Shown here piece by piece: positions 14,924-23,878 of a stretch of DNA of 64,000 nt; the stretch's first letter is position 1; every line of letters begins with the position of its first letter. Origin of the DNA: CAIYUC01 sp963682005 (GTDB lineage: Bacteria > Bacteroidota > Bacteroidia > Bacteroidales > FEN-979). The position numbers were made by a program, and so were the translations under genes. Where the stretch lies: contig OY820914.1 of NCBI GenBank assembly GCA_963682005.1, positions 2,914,001-2,978,000 of the forward strand, given 5' to 3'. The notes beneath the pieces were generated by a model that worked only from the letters and a program-made list of their open reading frames with translations, was not told where the DNA came from and did not search any database.

Positions 14924-17158
14924 GTGGGAAAAAAATATTTCTTTTTCATTATTTTGGTTTGCTTGGCTTTCCTGGCCAGGGGTGGTTCCCCTGGTCAGGA
15001 AGCTTTTATTACTGTAACCGATAAGAAAAGCCATGAACCTGTACAATTTGCGCATGTCAGGTTTGAAGGATTGAAATCCGGTATTTCAAAATATGCCCTG
15101 ACTTCGGTTGAGGGGAAAGTGCCCAATGAGGCAAAAGAGTTGTCCAGGATCACCATAACCTATATGGGGTATGCCACCCTCACAGATACGATCGGGCCCG
15201 GCCAGTCACTCAACATACAGCTTAAACCTACCGTCCTGTCCATGGACGAAGTCGTAGTAACCGCACAATATACGCCCGAAAAAGCGGACAAATCCATCTA
15301 TCCTGTCGAAGTGATCAATAGCAGGGAAATTGAACTGAAAGCCGCCACCACAATGACAGATCTGCTGAAAAATGAAGTCAGCATGAGGGTTTCGCAGGAC
15401 GGTGTGCTCGGAACAAGCCTGACCATGCAGGGCATGTCGGGACAAAACGTAAAATTCCTGGTCGATGGCGTCCCGATGATCGGAAGAATGAACGGAAACA
15501 TCAACCTCAACCAGATCAACCTGTTCAATGTTGACCATGTGGAGGTGATCGAAGGTCCGATGTCGGTAATCTATGGGAGTAATGCGCTGGCCGGCGTTAT
15601 CAATGTTATTACAAAGGAGAACAAGACTTCTGCATTCTCCGGAACAGTGAACACGTATGCGGAATCCGTGGGCGTTTATAACCTGGACGGGGCGGTTTCC
15701 GCCAACATGAAAAATCACCAGTTCTCTTTAGATGGAGGGAGAAATTTCTTTGGAGGGTATTCATATCATCCTTCAGGTCGTTCATACGATTTCCTCCCTT
15801 ACCGTCAGTACTTTATTGATGGGTATTACATTTTTTCAAAAAGAGATCTTAAGATCAAAACATCCGGACAATATTTCAATGAATTGCTCATCGATAAGGG
15901 AGATCTCCTCCCTCATTATTATGAAACGGCTTTCGACGCATATTTCACTACCGTTAGATACGCTGCCAAGATTGAAGGTTCATATAAACTGAAGAAATTG
16001 CATTACCTCAATATCATCGGTTCCTATTCCGGGTATGAACGTATTAAGAAAACCTATTTCAAGAACCTGACCACAATGGAGGAAAATCTTACTTCCAACC
16101 CTGAAGATCATGATACGACCGGCATTTTCTCATGGCTTGGCCGTGCGACTTTCGCAAAAAGCAACCCCGATAAAAAATTGAATTACCAGGCTGGCCTGGA
16201 TGTGAATATTGAATCCGGCACAGGAAAGCGGATCCTGGATAACAGGCAGTCACTGGGTGATTATGCTGCATTCCTGAGCCTGAAGTGGGATATTGTCAGG
16301 CAACTTTCATTTCAGCCCGGAATCAGACTGATCTACAATACAAAATACAATGCACCCGTCGTATATGCCATGAGTGCACGCTGGAACATTGTAAAGCCGC
16401 TTGTCATGAGACTTTCCTTTGCACGCGGATTCAGGGCTCCTGATATTAAGGAATTATACCTTTTTTTCAAGGATGTTAATCACGACATCCAGGGAAATCC
16501 CGGTCTGAACGCGGAAACCTCGATGAACATGAATGCGGACATCAACTACAGTGCTGAATCAGGAAGTCTTGCCTGGAATGCAAGTATGACCGGCTTTTAC
16601 AATATAATTGATCACATGATCACGCTGGCTCAAAGTGGAACAACCCTCTATACTTATGTCAATATTGATAAATACAAGACGCTTGGCCTTCAGTTCGCAT
16701 CTTCCTTCAAAGTTTATCCGGCCCTTACAGTGGAGGCAGGTTTTTCGGAAACGGGCAGGTACAACTCACTGAACGAAGAAGATGTGCAGCCCACCAGCTT
16801 CTACTTTTCACCGGATGCCAATTTGAACATCCTGTATCGATTCACAAAACCTGGACTTACACTTTCACTATTCTATAAGTACACCGGCAAACTGCCTCAG
16901 CCGATCATTGAAAATGGGGTTCTGAAAGTAGGATACCTGGGGGCATACAACACAATGGATTTCACTGCCTCACAACCATTTTTCAAAAACAGCCTTGTAG
17001 TTTCCGGCGGATTAAAGAATATCTTCGACAACAAAACCATACCGTCAGCAGGTGAAGCAGGGGGTGCTGTCCATGGTGGGGGAGGAGATAATATGCCGAT
17101 TTCCTGGGGAAGAACAGTCTTCCTGAAACTTTCCTATACATTTAATAAATCGAAATAA
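14924..17158 (+). CDS. TonB-dependent outer-membrane receptor (HmuR-like)
   Basis: The 744-residue protein has a signal peptide, a carboxypeptidase-like regulatory domain (about 27-100), a plug domain starting with V-V-V-T-A-Q and including V-D-G-V-P-M-I and V-I-E-G-P-M-S-V-I-Y-G, and a beta-barrel ending in an aromatic strand (L-S-Y-T-F). Such receptors import ligands using TonB energy. The start is GTG at 14924, two bases after the upstream stop, so translation is probably coupled. Placed between two HmuY-like genes it is most likely a heme or metal-chelate receptor. Confidence 0.92.
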   Translation: MGKKYFFFIILVCLAFLARGGSPGQEAFITVTDKKSHEPVQFAHVRFEGLKSGISKYALTSVEGKVPNEAKELSRITITYMGYATLTDTIGPGQSLNIQLKPTVLSMDEVVVTAQYTPEKADKSIYPVEVINSREIELKAATTMTDLLKNEVSMRVSQDGVLGTSLTMQGMSGQNVKFLVDGVPMIGRMNGNINLNQINLFNVDHVEVIEGPMSVIYGSNALAGVINVITKENKTSAFSGTVNTYAESVGVYNLDGAVSANMKNHQFSLDGGRNFFGGYSYHPSGRSYDFLPYRQYFIDGYYIFSKRDLKIKTSGQYFNELLIDKGDLLPHYYETAFDAYFTTVRYAAKIEGSYKLKKLHYLNIIGSYSGYERIKKTYFKNLTTMEENLTSNPEDHDTTGIFSWLGRATFAKSNPDKKLNYQAGLDVNIESGTGKRILDNRQSLGDYAAFLSLKWDIVRQLSFQPGIRLIYNTKYNAPVVYAMSARWNIVKPLVMRLSFARGFRAPDIKELYLFFKDVNHDIQGNPGLNAETSMNMNADINYSAESGSLAWNASMTGFYNIIDHMITLAQSGTTLYTYVNIDKYKTLGLQFASSFKVYPALTVEAGFSETGRYNSLNEEDVQPTSFYFSPDANLNILYRFTKPGLTLSLFYKYTGKLPQPIIENGVLKVGYLGAYNTMDFTASQPFFKNSLVVSGGLKNIFDNKTIPSAGEAGGAVHGGGGDNMPISWGRTVFLKLSYTFNKSK

Positions 17159-18162
17159 TGAAAACAGGACTTATTGCCGTTTTAACCATTTTGTCGCTGG
17201 CACTTTCATCCTGTTTTAAAAAGGATGAAACAATCCCGCTTCATTCTCGGGGTGACGTTAAAACAGATACCATTGCCTTGACCCAGAATTATAAATTCCA
17301 GGTTTATTACAACCTTGGAATGCAGTCAAAAGTGAGTACAAACCTGAAGACCGACAGTGATCTTGGTTTTGAATGCAGCAGTGACGGGTGGCATGTGATC
17401 CTGAATACGGGTGATTTCATGAAAGTGGCGGACCTCGGTGTCGTCCGGTTCGGTCAGGCCCAGGATACGGCACAGCATAGCTGGAAATTTGACAAATCAG
17501 ATGGGAATGCTGACTCAATTGCAATCGGGAAATGGTTTGTCACAGTTTCTGATGATACGGTATCAAACAAGCATGTGTATGCCATTGACTGTGGAATGGA
17601 TGAAGAAGGCAATCCGCTGGGAATCTACCAGGTTATCTTTGACAGCCTGAAGCGAAGTACCTATTATTTTCGCTATGCAGAAATTAACGGGATGAATCCG
17701 GTAAGTGCCTCCGTGACCAAAGATCCGTCGGTTCACTACCTTTTCTACAGCATACGGAAAGGAGGAAGGGCCATGCCGCTTGAACCTCCTGCAAATGCCT
17801 ATGATTTGCTGTTTACTCAATATACAACACTGCTTTTTACAGATGAAGGAGAAGCATACCCATACCTCGTTACCGGCGTCCTTTCAAACAGGGGCCTGGT
17901 GGAAATTGCCCTGGATACCCTCGATAGTTTTGAGAACATCAGTATCAATAACGTACCTTCCATTAAATTTTCAAAAGCAATGGATGTTATTGGTTATGAC
18001 TGGAAGGCATACAATTTCGATGCTGGTACTTATACTGTAAGGCCAAACTACAATTATGTGATCCATGCCCGTGACGGGTTGTTCTATAAACTGAGATTCA
18101 TTGGGTTTGTAGATGCCAACGGCAATAAAGGATACCCGGTTATTGAATACCAGGGATTGTAA
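17158..18162 (+). CDS. HmuY-family heme-binding-type lipoprotein
   Basis: The 334-residue protein starts with a lipoprotein signal (A-L-S-S-C, Cys about residue 19) and continues with an HmuY-like domain. It resembles the first protein of the operon in fold-level pattern (D-L-L-F-T-Q-Y-T-T-L against D-I-L-F-T-K-Y-M-S-L) but lacks a sorting domain. Its ATG overlaps the TAA of the receptor gene (TAATG), a sign of coupled translation. It probably holds ligand at the outer membrane for the receptor. Confidence 0.85.
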   Translation: MKTGLIAVLTILSLALSSCFKKDETIPLHSRGDVKTDTIALTQNYKFQVYYNLGMQSKVSTNLKTDSDLGFECSSDGWHVILNTGDFMKVADLGVVRFGQAQDTAQHSWKFDKSDGNADSIAIGKWFVTVSDDTVSNKHVYAIDCGMDEEGNPLGIYQVIFDSLKRSTYYFRYAEINGMNPVSASVTKDPSVHYLFYSIRKGGRAMPLEPPANAYDLLFTQYTTLLFTDEGEAYPYLVTGVLSNRGLVEIALDTLDSFENISINNVPSIKFSKAMDVIGYDWKAYNFDAGTYTVRPNYNYVIHARDGLFYKLRFIGFVDANGNKGYPVIEYQGL

Positions 18163-18184
18163 CCTGCCGGAAATTTTCCCCGAT

Positions 18185-18589
18185 TTAATAATGAAAAATA
18201 AGGGTCTGCTTCAGATCCGGGTGAAGACTTTTGGAAACAGGACAAGTCCTTGCAGTATTTTCAATGATTTGCCGCTCCCTGTCAGTGTAATTATTGGGGG
18301 GATAATACAGTTCGGCAACAATTTCACCTATTCTCCGTGGATTGTCGGTCATGATCTTGGTGATCTCGACCTTCATTCCGTCAACATTGAAATTGTGATG
18401 CCTTGCAGCAATGCCGGTCACTGTGATGATACAGCATCCCAGTGCGGTCGCCACAAGATCGGTTGGTGAGAAAAAAGCTCCCTTTCCTTCGTTATCTAAA
18501 GGTGCGTCGGTTGTAATCCCTTCACCTGACCTTAAATGAATCGCCTGGGTCCGCAGGTCTCCCGGATAATTGATTTCAGAAGTTTTCAT
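18185..18589 (-). CDS. OsmC family peroxide-detoxifying-type protein
   Basis: This 134-residue protein has the two cysteines of the OsmC/Ohr fold: one in A-L-G-C-C-I-I and one in A-R-T-C-P-V-S-K. OsmC proteins reduce organic hydroperoxides in the cytoplasm, using these thiols. It is close to the YhfA subgroup in length. Its start overlaps the methyltransferase stop by 4 bp (ATGA), so the two are co-translated. Whether it reduces peroxides or acts on another thiol substrate is not visible. Confidence 0.9.
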   Translation of the reverse strand: MKTSEINYPGDLRTQAIHLRSGEGITTDAPLDNEGKGAFFSPTDLVATALGCCIITVTGIAARHHNFNVDGMKVEITKIMTDNPRRIGEIVAELYYPPNNYTDRERQIIENTARTCPVSKSLHPDLKQTLIFHY

Positions 18590-19299
18590 CTGATTTTCTT
18601 TTCGTGTTTATTTGCAGTCATAATGTAATAAGGTGGAGATATCGACTCGTCTTTCCATGCAATATCCGGATTATTTGCCAGCGGTTCTGAGATTCCGGCG
18701 ATAGCAAATCCTGCTTCCTCAAGAAACTTTCTGTAGTTCTCAATCGGCCAGAAATAATCTTCAAAAATGATTGGCGGGTCAGACTTCATGATGGCATTGA
18801 TCCGCTGTCCCGGAGTAAGATTATTGCAGTATTGAAGTCGGAAAGAAATGAATTCCCTTCCGTTCGACCGGTCCCAGTTGGAATTGAGAATAACTGCCGA
18901 CCCCGTTATTTTAAGGACGCGGTAGAATTCACCGAGGATCGACTTAATCTCTTCTCCGTTTCCGATCGTGCACAGAACAAAGTTGGTTACAATATGATCG
19001 AATAAGCCATCCCGGAGGAATTCAAGTCCGCCGGATGAAATGCAATGATATGAGATATTATCACCGGCGTTTTCCTTTGCCACTTCGATCATTTTTTCGG
19101 AAACATCAACGCCCGTCACTTTCGCTCCCTGGTCCCTGAGAAACCTGCTGAATGTTCCGCTTCCGCATCCATAGTCAAGGATCGTTTTACCAGCAAGCAG
19201 CCCGATGGATTTGCATACTTCAGGATATCCCAGCCGCCATAGTGTTATTGCTCCATCCTCATAATTGTCATACGTGCCTGCAATCTTATCATAATCCAT
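18586..19299 (-). CDS. Class I SAM-dependent methyltransferase
   Basis: The 237-residue protein has motif I L-D-Y-G-C-G-S-G-T-F and the acidic V-D-V-S that ends the next strand, both of which bind SAM, and a T-N-F-V-L-C segment at motif IV. It belongs to the UbiE/Methyltransf_11 type acting on small molecules. The substrate is unknown. It is the first gene of a pair with osmC. No -7 element was found upstream. Confidence 0.88.
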   Translation of the reverse strand: MDYDKIAGTYDNYEDGAITLWRLGYPEVCKSIGLLAGKTILDYGCGSGTFSRFLRDQGAKVTGVDVSEKMIEVAKENAGDNISYHCISSGGLEFLRDGLFDHIVTNFVLCTIGNGEEIKSILGEFYRVLKITGSAVILNSNWDRSNGREFISFRLQYCNNLTPGQRINAIMKSDPPIIFEDYFWPIENYRKFLEEAGFAIAGISEPLANNPDIAWKDESISPPYYIMTANKHEKKIR

Positions 19300-19516
19300 T
19301 TTGCAATCTTTTTCATATTCATTTTTAACTATTCAAATCCTGGATGATCCACCTACCCTGGTTTTTCAATAAATACAGATGTTTCAACGGGCTTCTTTGC
19401 GCTGCTCTTCAGTGTTTTCAGATTTCCCGTGATTTTTGGGAGAAGTATTCCTGGTACAATGAAATTAAATGGCATCGTACACTCACTTCCTTGTGTAAAA
19501 TTACCGTTAAAATGAA

Positions 19517-19524
19517 TACTTTTG
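19517..19524 (+). promoter_or_regulatory. Predicted -7 element, very close to the phosphatase start
   Basis: TACTTTTG is a consensus -7 element and ends only 7 bases before the ATG at 19532. If used, transcription would start at or within a few bases of the start codon. A CTTG at 19490-19493 is the nearest -33 candidate, at 23 bp. Confidence 0.5.
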
Positions 19525-19531
19525 TATATTC

Positions 19532-20296
19532 ATGAATAAATCCATTCCTTCACTATTGACAATTCTTCTGGATGGTCAGCATAATTTCAGGGATCTGGGG
19601 GGGGTAGCTGCAGCTGATGGCAAAGTGATCAGGCATGGAATGTTGTTTCGCAGCGGAAGCCTTCATGCAATTACTCAAAAGGATATTGCTTTTCTTCAGG
19701 AGATCAGGATCCGGACGATCATTGATTTCAGGTCGGAAAGAGAAAGGCAATACCATCCGAATGTTATGATCCCCGGTGTCGTTACCAGGCAGGTTGTTAT
19801 CCGGGATGAAGTCAGGGAAATTGCAATGGTACACCTTGAACGCAATGAGGAAAAAGAACTGGCATGTTTACTTGCAAACGATTACAGGCGGATGATCAAT
19901 CGGAACCAGGCCGAATTCAGGATGTTCCTTGATGAGATCCTTCTGACCTCGGATCTTCCTCTCGTATTTCATTGTGCTGCTGGGAAAGACAGGACCGGAC
20001 TTGCAGCATTATTCCTGATGACGGCCCTGGGAGTGGATTTCGACCAGATCTTCCTGGATTATCTTGAAACAAACAGGCGAGGTTCGGCGTATGCGGCAAA
20101 GTTCATCGCGGAAATGACGAAAAACGGCTACAACGGGGAATTACTCCGTCCCTTGCTAGAAGTGCGCCCTGAATACCTGGAAGCAGCCCTGGATGAGATG
20201 GATCAGAACTATGGCGGATTGGAAACTTTTGTGAAAGATGTTCTCCATGCTGATTATAAGAAACTCCGGGAACGATTCCTTGAGGTTCCCAAATGA
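19532..20296 (+). CDS. Tyrosine/serine-type protein phosphatase (Y_phosphatase3 family)
   Basis: The 254-residue protein has the P-loop of protein tyrosine phosphatases, H-C148-A-A-G-K-D-R154, with nucleophile Cys148 and phosphate-binding Arg154. The N-terminal N-F-R-D-L-G-G motif is typical of the bacterial family that includes lipid- and protein-directed phosphatases such as LipA and MptpB. No signal peptide is seen, so it is probably cytosolic. A run of eight G bases (19597-19604) encodes part of the N-F-R-D-L-G-G motif and may be prone to slippage. It converges on the PEP-synthase-like gene with a 14-bp gap. The physiological substrate is unknown. Confidence 0.88.
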   Translation: MNKSIPSLLTILLDGQHNFRDLGGVAAADGKVIRHGMLFRSGSLHAITQKDIAFLQEIRIRTIIDFRSERERQYHPNVMIPGVVTRQVVIRDEVREIAMVHLERNEEKELACLLANDYRRMINRNQAEFRMFLDEILLTSDLPLVFHCAAGKDRTGLAALFLMTALGVDFDQIFLDYLETNRRGSAYAAKFIAEMTKNGYNGELLRPLLEVRPEYLEAALDEMDQNYGGLETFVKDVLHADYKKLRERFLEVPK

Positions 20297-20310
20297 CATC
20301 CGGCCTCCTT

Positions 20311-22701
20311 CTATTCCGTTATTTTCTCCACAACACCTTTATCCCCATCTAACCTGACCATATCCCCGGTTTTAAAGAAGTGTTTTGCCCCTTTTACACC
20401 AACTATTGCAGGGATCCGGTATTCCCGGGCTACAACGGCGCCGTGCGACAAAGGGCTTCCGATCTCGGTGATCAGCCCTGAGATCATACTAAAATATGGA
20501 GTCCAACCGATATCGGTAAAGGCAGCGATCATGATCTCGCCTTCCCGCAATTGATCAGCGTCTTCAATCAAGTTTATAATACGGACTTTCCCGATAACAA
20601 CGCCGTTGCTTACAGGGGTGCCTGAAAGTTGACCATCTTTCAGTTCTGTGACCGCTTCCTTTTCGATAGGTTCAGGGATTCCAAAGGATACATCATTAAA
20701 AAGCAGTAAATCTGTTTCCGCAAGTTGTTTTCGCCTTTTGTTCGCTTTAAGGAGCAGGGTTTTATCTTTGTGATCGATCAAGATCCCCAATTCTTCATGT
20801 GTCAGGAAATAGATCTGATCCTTATCATCAAGCAGTTCTTCCCGGGTGAGCTTGAATGCCAGTTCCTGGTATGCCTTCCTTACTTTATTCACCATTTTTA
20901 TTGACAGGCTTTTAGAGATTTCCCGCCTTGCTACTGCCTTTCTGGAAGTCGATAACAGTAAGGAAAGAATAAGTCTTTTTATAACAGATATTTGTCTTAA
21001 TACTTGCCGGGTCTCCGATTTGTGATCATGCGATGAGCGTCTGAATCTGCCGCTTTTCACTTTGGCCTGAAGAATGTAAATGACTTGCAGTGGGTTTTCG
21101 TCCCAGGGCTTTTCACGCAATTCAGTTTCTCTGATGCATCGATGACCATGTTTCTGCAGGAAATTCATGAATTCAGTTGCGATATCGGTGGGAGCGTCAT
21201 GACGAAGGATGTGGAGGGCTTTGGCAGGAGAGGCATGAACAAATTCGTTTCTCAGGCCGGGATCCTTGTATATCATTTCGGCAAAGTACTCAAGTGACTT
21301 GACAGCCTCCGCACTTTCAATTTCAGGGATATCAGAAAGCAGGACCGTTACCAGGTGATGATCTGCAGCATCCGGATTCCGCTTGTCCCCTGTAAGGATG
21401 CCCATGAATGCCGCATAAAGAGTGCCTGATTGCCCGGAAGTCAGCAAATGGTGCCCAAAGCCTGTTCCAAGCACATTTCTGGCCTTTGTTAACCTGTGGT
21501 GAATTTGTTTCAGGTCACATTCCGTATCAATAGCAAAGCGTTGCTCAAGCCTGCGAAGTGCTTTGAGGTTTCTTCCAGCCCTGCTGATATGATATGTCTG
21601 CCGGATAAAGTTCACGATCCTTCGGATGACTGGTGCATAATGATCAACCCTGAGTTCAGGAATGACCTTGCCGCATATCGAGAACTGCACATTCTCTTTC
21701 TTATTCAGCCAGATTTTTCCCGCGTAGTCCATCATGTTCGTCATGTTGATGAACAACCTGTTGTAGAACATCTGGATATACCTTCGTTCCCCGCGGTCTT
21801 TCAGCCTGAATGCTCCCCCGGCATCAGCCAGGACTGTCATACCATAATCAATGCTTTCGGCACAAACAGAATAAGTCAGGGGAGTAACCACGCCCGGCAT
21901 CATTTCTCCGATGTTTCCGAGTGTCCAGACATCGTTGCTTTCGCCTTTTATTGTATCCAGCTCATTGTAATGAACTTCATCAAGTGTAGTCACCGGCCTG
22001 ACTTGCAGCCAGTGAAGAGAACCAACATTATCAATCGCCCATTCAAGATCAACAGGGCATTTATAGAATGATTCAGCTTTTTTAACACCGGTAAGTACCT
22101 CCTGCAACTGAACAGGTGACATAAGCGAGCCATTATTCAGGATCTCATTTTCAATATTCGACCCGCTTCTGAAGATGCTGTATTGTATTCCGTCTTTTTT
22201 TCCGCTGACAAGCTTTTCACCAAGTCCCTCTACTGCATTCACAATGATTTTATCCCTGCGGCTGGTCACAGGATCGGCTGAAAATACAACACCTGCGATT
22301 CGCGCATCGACCATATTCTGAATGATGACCGATATCCTGAGATCGGCTCCTGTAATCCTCGATGCATACTCATTGACCCGCCGGGCCCCAGCAGCGTTAA
22401 TACAATTGATAATTCCTTCTTTGATCTCCTTGTAAGACCGGAGATTCAGAAACGTTTCAAACTGGCCTGCGAAGGATGCATCCATGCCATCTTCGCAGAT
22501 GGCGGATGATCTCACCGCTTTCAGGCCATTTCCAAGTCTTGCGATATGCTCTTCGATCCCGTTTCTCTCAATGGACTCAATCGAGGGATGAATAATGACA
22601 AAACCTTCCGGAACACGAAGCCCGATTTCCTTGAGGACCTTTAATCCACGTGCTTTACCACCGCATTCCATTCCGGAACATTCCTCAAAAAGCCTGATCA
22701 T
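20311..22701 (-). CDS. PEP-synthase / rifampicin-phosphotransferase-like enzyme
   Basis: The 796-residue protein has an N-terminal ATP-grasp domain of the PEP synthase/PPDK type (G-G-K-A-R-G-L at the start, R-S-S-A-I-C-E-D near residue 90), a long helical middle (about 320-690) and a C-terminal swivelling phosphohistidine domain with S-P-L-S-H753-G-A-V-V-A-R-E. This three-part layout and length match rifampicin phosphotransferases and PigC-like enzymes rather than central-metabolism PEP synthase, which carries a TIM-barrel. I use ATG 22701; an in-frame TTG at 22719 adds six residues. It lies 64 bp downstream of a DUF7064/7065-like gene on the same strand. The phosphate acceptor is unknown. 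Confidence 0.82.
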   Translation of the reverse strand: MIRLFEECSGMECGGKARGLKVLKEIGLRVPEGFVIIHPSIESIERNGIEEHIARLGNGLKAVRSSAICEDGMDASFAGQFETFLNLRSYKEIKEGIINCINAAGARRVNEYASRITGADLRISVIIQNMVDARIAGVVFSADPVTSRRDKIIVNAVEGLGEKLVSGKKDGIQYSIFRSGSNIENEILNNGSLMSPVQLQEVLTGVKKAESFYKCPVDLEWAIDNVGSLHWLQVRPVTTLDEVHYNELDTIKGESNDVWTLGNIGEMMPGVVTPLTYSVCAESIDYGMTVLADAGGAFRLKDRGERRYIQMFYNRLFINMTNMMDYAGKIWLNKKENVQFSICGKVIPELRVDHYAPVIRRIVNFIRQTYHISRAGRNLKALRRLEQRFAIDTECDLKQIHHRLTKARNVLGTGFGHHLLTSGQSGTLYAAFMGILTGDKRNPDAADHHLVTVLLSDIPEIESAEAVKSLEYFAEMIYKDPGLRNEFVHASPAKALHILRHDAPTDIATEFMNFLQKHGHRCIRETELREKPWDENPLQVIYILQAKVKSGRFRRSSHDHKSETRQVLRQISVIKRLILSLLLSTSRKAVARREISKSLSIKMVNKVRKAYQELAFKLTREELLDDKDQIYFLTHEELGILIDHKDKTLLLKANKRRKQLAETDLLLFNDVSFGIPEPIEKEAVTELKDGQLSGTPVSNGVVIGKVRIINLIEDADQLREGEIMIAAFTDIGWTPYFSMISGLITEIGSPLSHGAVVAREYRIPAIVGVKGAKHFFKTGDMVRLDGDKGVVEKITE

Positions 22702-22765
22702 GGATTCGTTCAAATTCAAAACCAGAATTTATAATTTTATGTTCGTAATTTTGATTCATCATCTG

Positions 22766-23776
22766 TTATAAAACGTTGTATTTTTCCCTGCTGAATCCGA
22801 ATTCCACCATTCCCAATCCATTTATCCCGTCAAATTTATACGTCCCGATCCCTTCAAACATATCATACCGTTGATCCATCAGATAAGGGAAATGGCCATG
22901 CCTGAAAAATTCAATTTTATGTGTTATTCCGCTTCTCATTTTAATCATAATGATCGCATTATCGGGAAATAGCCGGTCTTTCGATACTTCCTCCAGGGAA
23001 GTTGAATCCACGATCGCATCCACTTTGCCATTGGGATCGATCACAAATCCGGCAACCAGGGGATCAAGAAAGTCCCACCGGATGACCGTAACTGTCCATT
23101 GAAACCCATTGTCTGCAAGTCCCGTGATCCAGTAATGCCTGTCCCAGCATAACCAGGTTCGCGAACCGAAAGAATGGTCCCTGGTAGATCGCATATTCAT
23201 CTCATGCTTTTGTCCATCCAGGATAATTGTACCGTGCAGATTTCCTGTTTGCTCATAATGGACCTGGCTTAATTCTTTCAGTTTTATTAGAAATTCCGAT
23301 GTCCATTTTTTTGATGCAATGGCTTTTGCGATCATGTTCCTGTCAGAACTTTGTGCATAGTCGTAGATCGGATGTTCCGGATCAAACACAAGGTCTGTTT
23401 TGCATGTATGGGTTTCATCTGAATTATCTTTCACCATGCCGTCATACGAGATTCGCCACTGACCCCCGATCACAACCGGATCCCATTTCAGATTGCCCAT
23501 CTGAAATCCTTCCCCATCTGGCCCCGGGTCATCTTTTAAGCCAAAGAATCCGCGATCCTTCAGGTAAAAATCAAACCAATACTCATGCTTCCTGTCAGGA
23601 CCCCTGAAGGCCATCCGTGTAATAATGGCGTTTCCTGCCTTATCGCCACCATAAAAAAATGAACTGTCATTCGGAAATGGCAGTGAAAGGTCGACATGCT
23701 TCTGTTCCAGGTGCTCAACCGGGAATTGTTTTTTCTGCCGGTTGACCATCCAGCGTGCAATTGTTTGTTTGATCAT
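22766..23776 (-). CDS. Lipocalin/CrtC-like beta-barrel protein (DUF7064/7065-like)
   Basis: I assign this 336-residue protein only by general resemblance: it is beta-rich, with many W/F/Y and repeated short strands, and it carries R-D-H-S-F-G-S-R-T-W and W-D-R-H-Y-W-I-T. That signature recurs in hydroxyneurosporene-synthase/AttH-like and DUF7064/7065 domains, which look like two fused lipocalin barrels that hold a lipid-like ligand. There is no signal peptide. It is the upstream partner of the PEP-synthase-like gene (64 bp gap) and has its own promoter-like element, so the pair is likely one operon. Confidence 0.55.
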   Translation of the reverse strand: MIKQTIARWMVNRQKKQFPVEHLEQKHVDLSLPFPNDSSFFYGGDKAGNAIITRMAFRGPDRKHEYWFDFYLKDRGFFGLKDDPGPDGEGFQMGNLKWDPVVIGGQWRISYDGMVKDNSDETHTCKTDLVFDPEHPIYDYAQSSDRNMIAKAIASKKWTSEFLIKLKELSQVHYEQTGNLHGTIILDGQKHEMNMRSTRDHSFGSRTWLCWDRHYWITGLADNGFQWTVTVIRWDFLDPLVAGFVIDPNGKVDAIVDSTSLEEVSKDRLFPDNAIIMIKMRSGITHKIEFFRHGHFPYLMDQRYDMFEGIGTYKFDGINGLGMVEFGFSREKYNVL

Positions 23777-23796
23777 GGGTCAGGTCTGTTAAGTTG

Positions 23797-23804
23797 CAAA
23801 CATA
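23797..23804 (-). promoter_or_regulatory. Predicted -7 element for the beta-barrel / PEP-synthase-like pair
   Basis: On the minus strand this reads TATGTTTG, a TAnnTTTG match 20 bp upstream of the start at 23776. No -33 element was seen. Confidence 0.45.
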
Positions 23805-23858
23805 ACAAAACATTTCCTGTCCCCGTGATTGGATTTACGAATATTTTCGAGTAAATTG

Positions 23859-23878
23859 TGCACCCCCGTTAGGGTGCA
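23859..23878 (-). other. Hairpin across a stop codon
   Basis: TGCACCC and GGGTGCA form a 7-bp stem around the TAA stop of the HEAT-like gene. On the minus strand the stem is followed by a weakly T-rich stretch, so it could be a poor terminator. Confidence 0.35.

Noticed and set aside
19344..19535. Short reading frame before the phosphatase
   Set aside because: It has no recognisable domain and runs through the promoter and into the phosphatase start.
20311..22719. Central-metabolism phosphoenolpyruvate synthase
   Set aside because: The phosphohistidine domain is at the C-terminus and no PEP-binding TIM barrel follows it, so the layout fits the rifampicin-phosphotransferase type.
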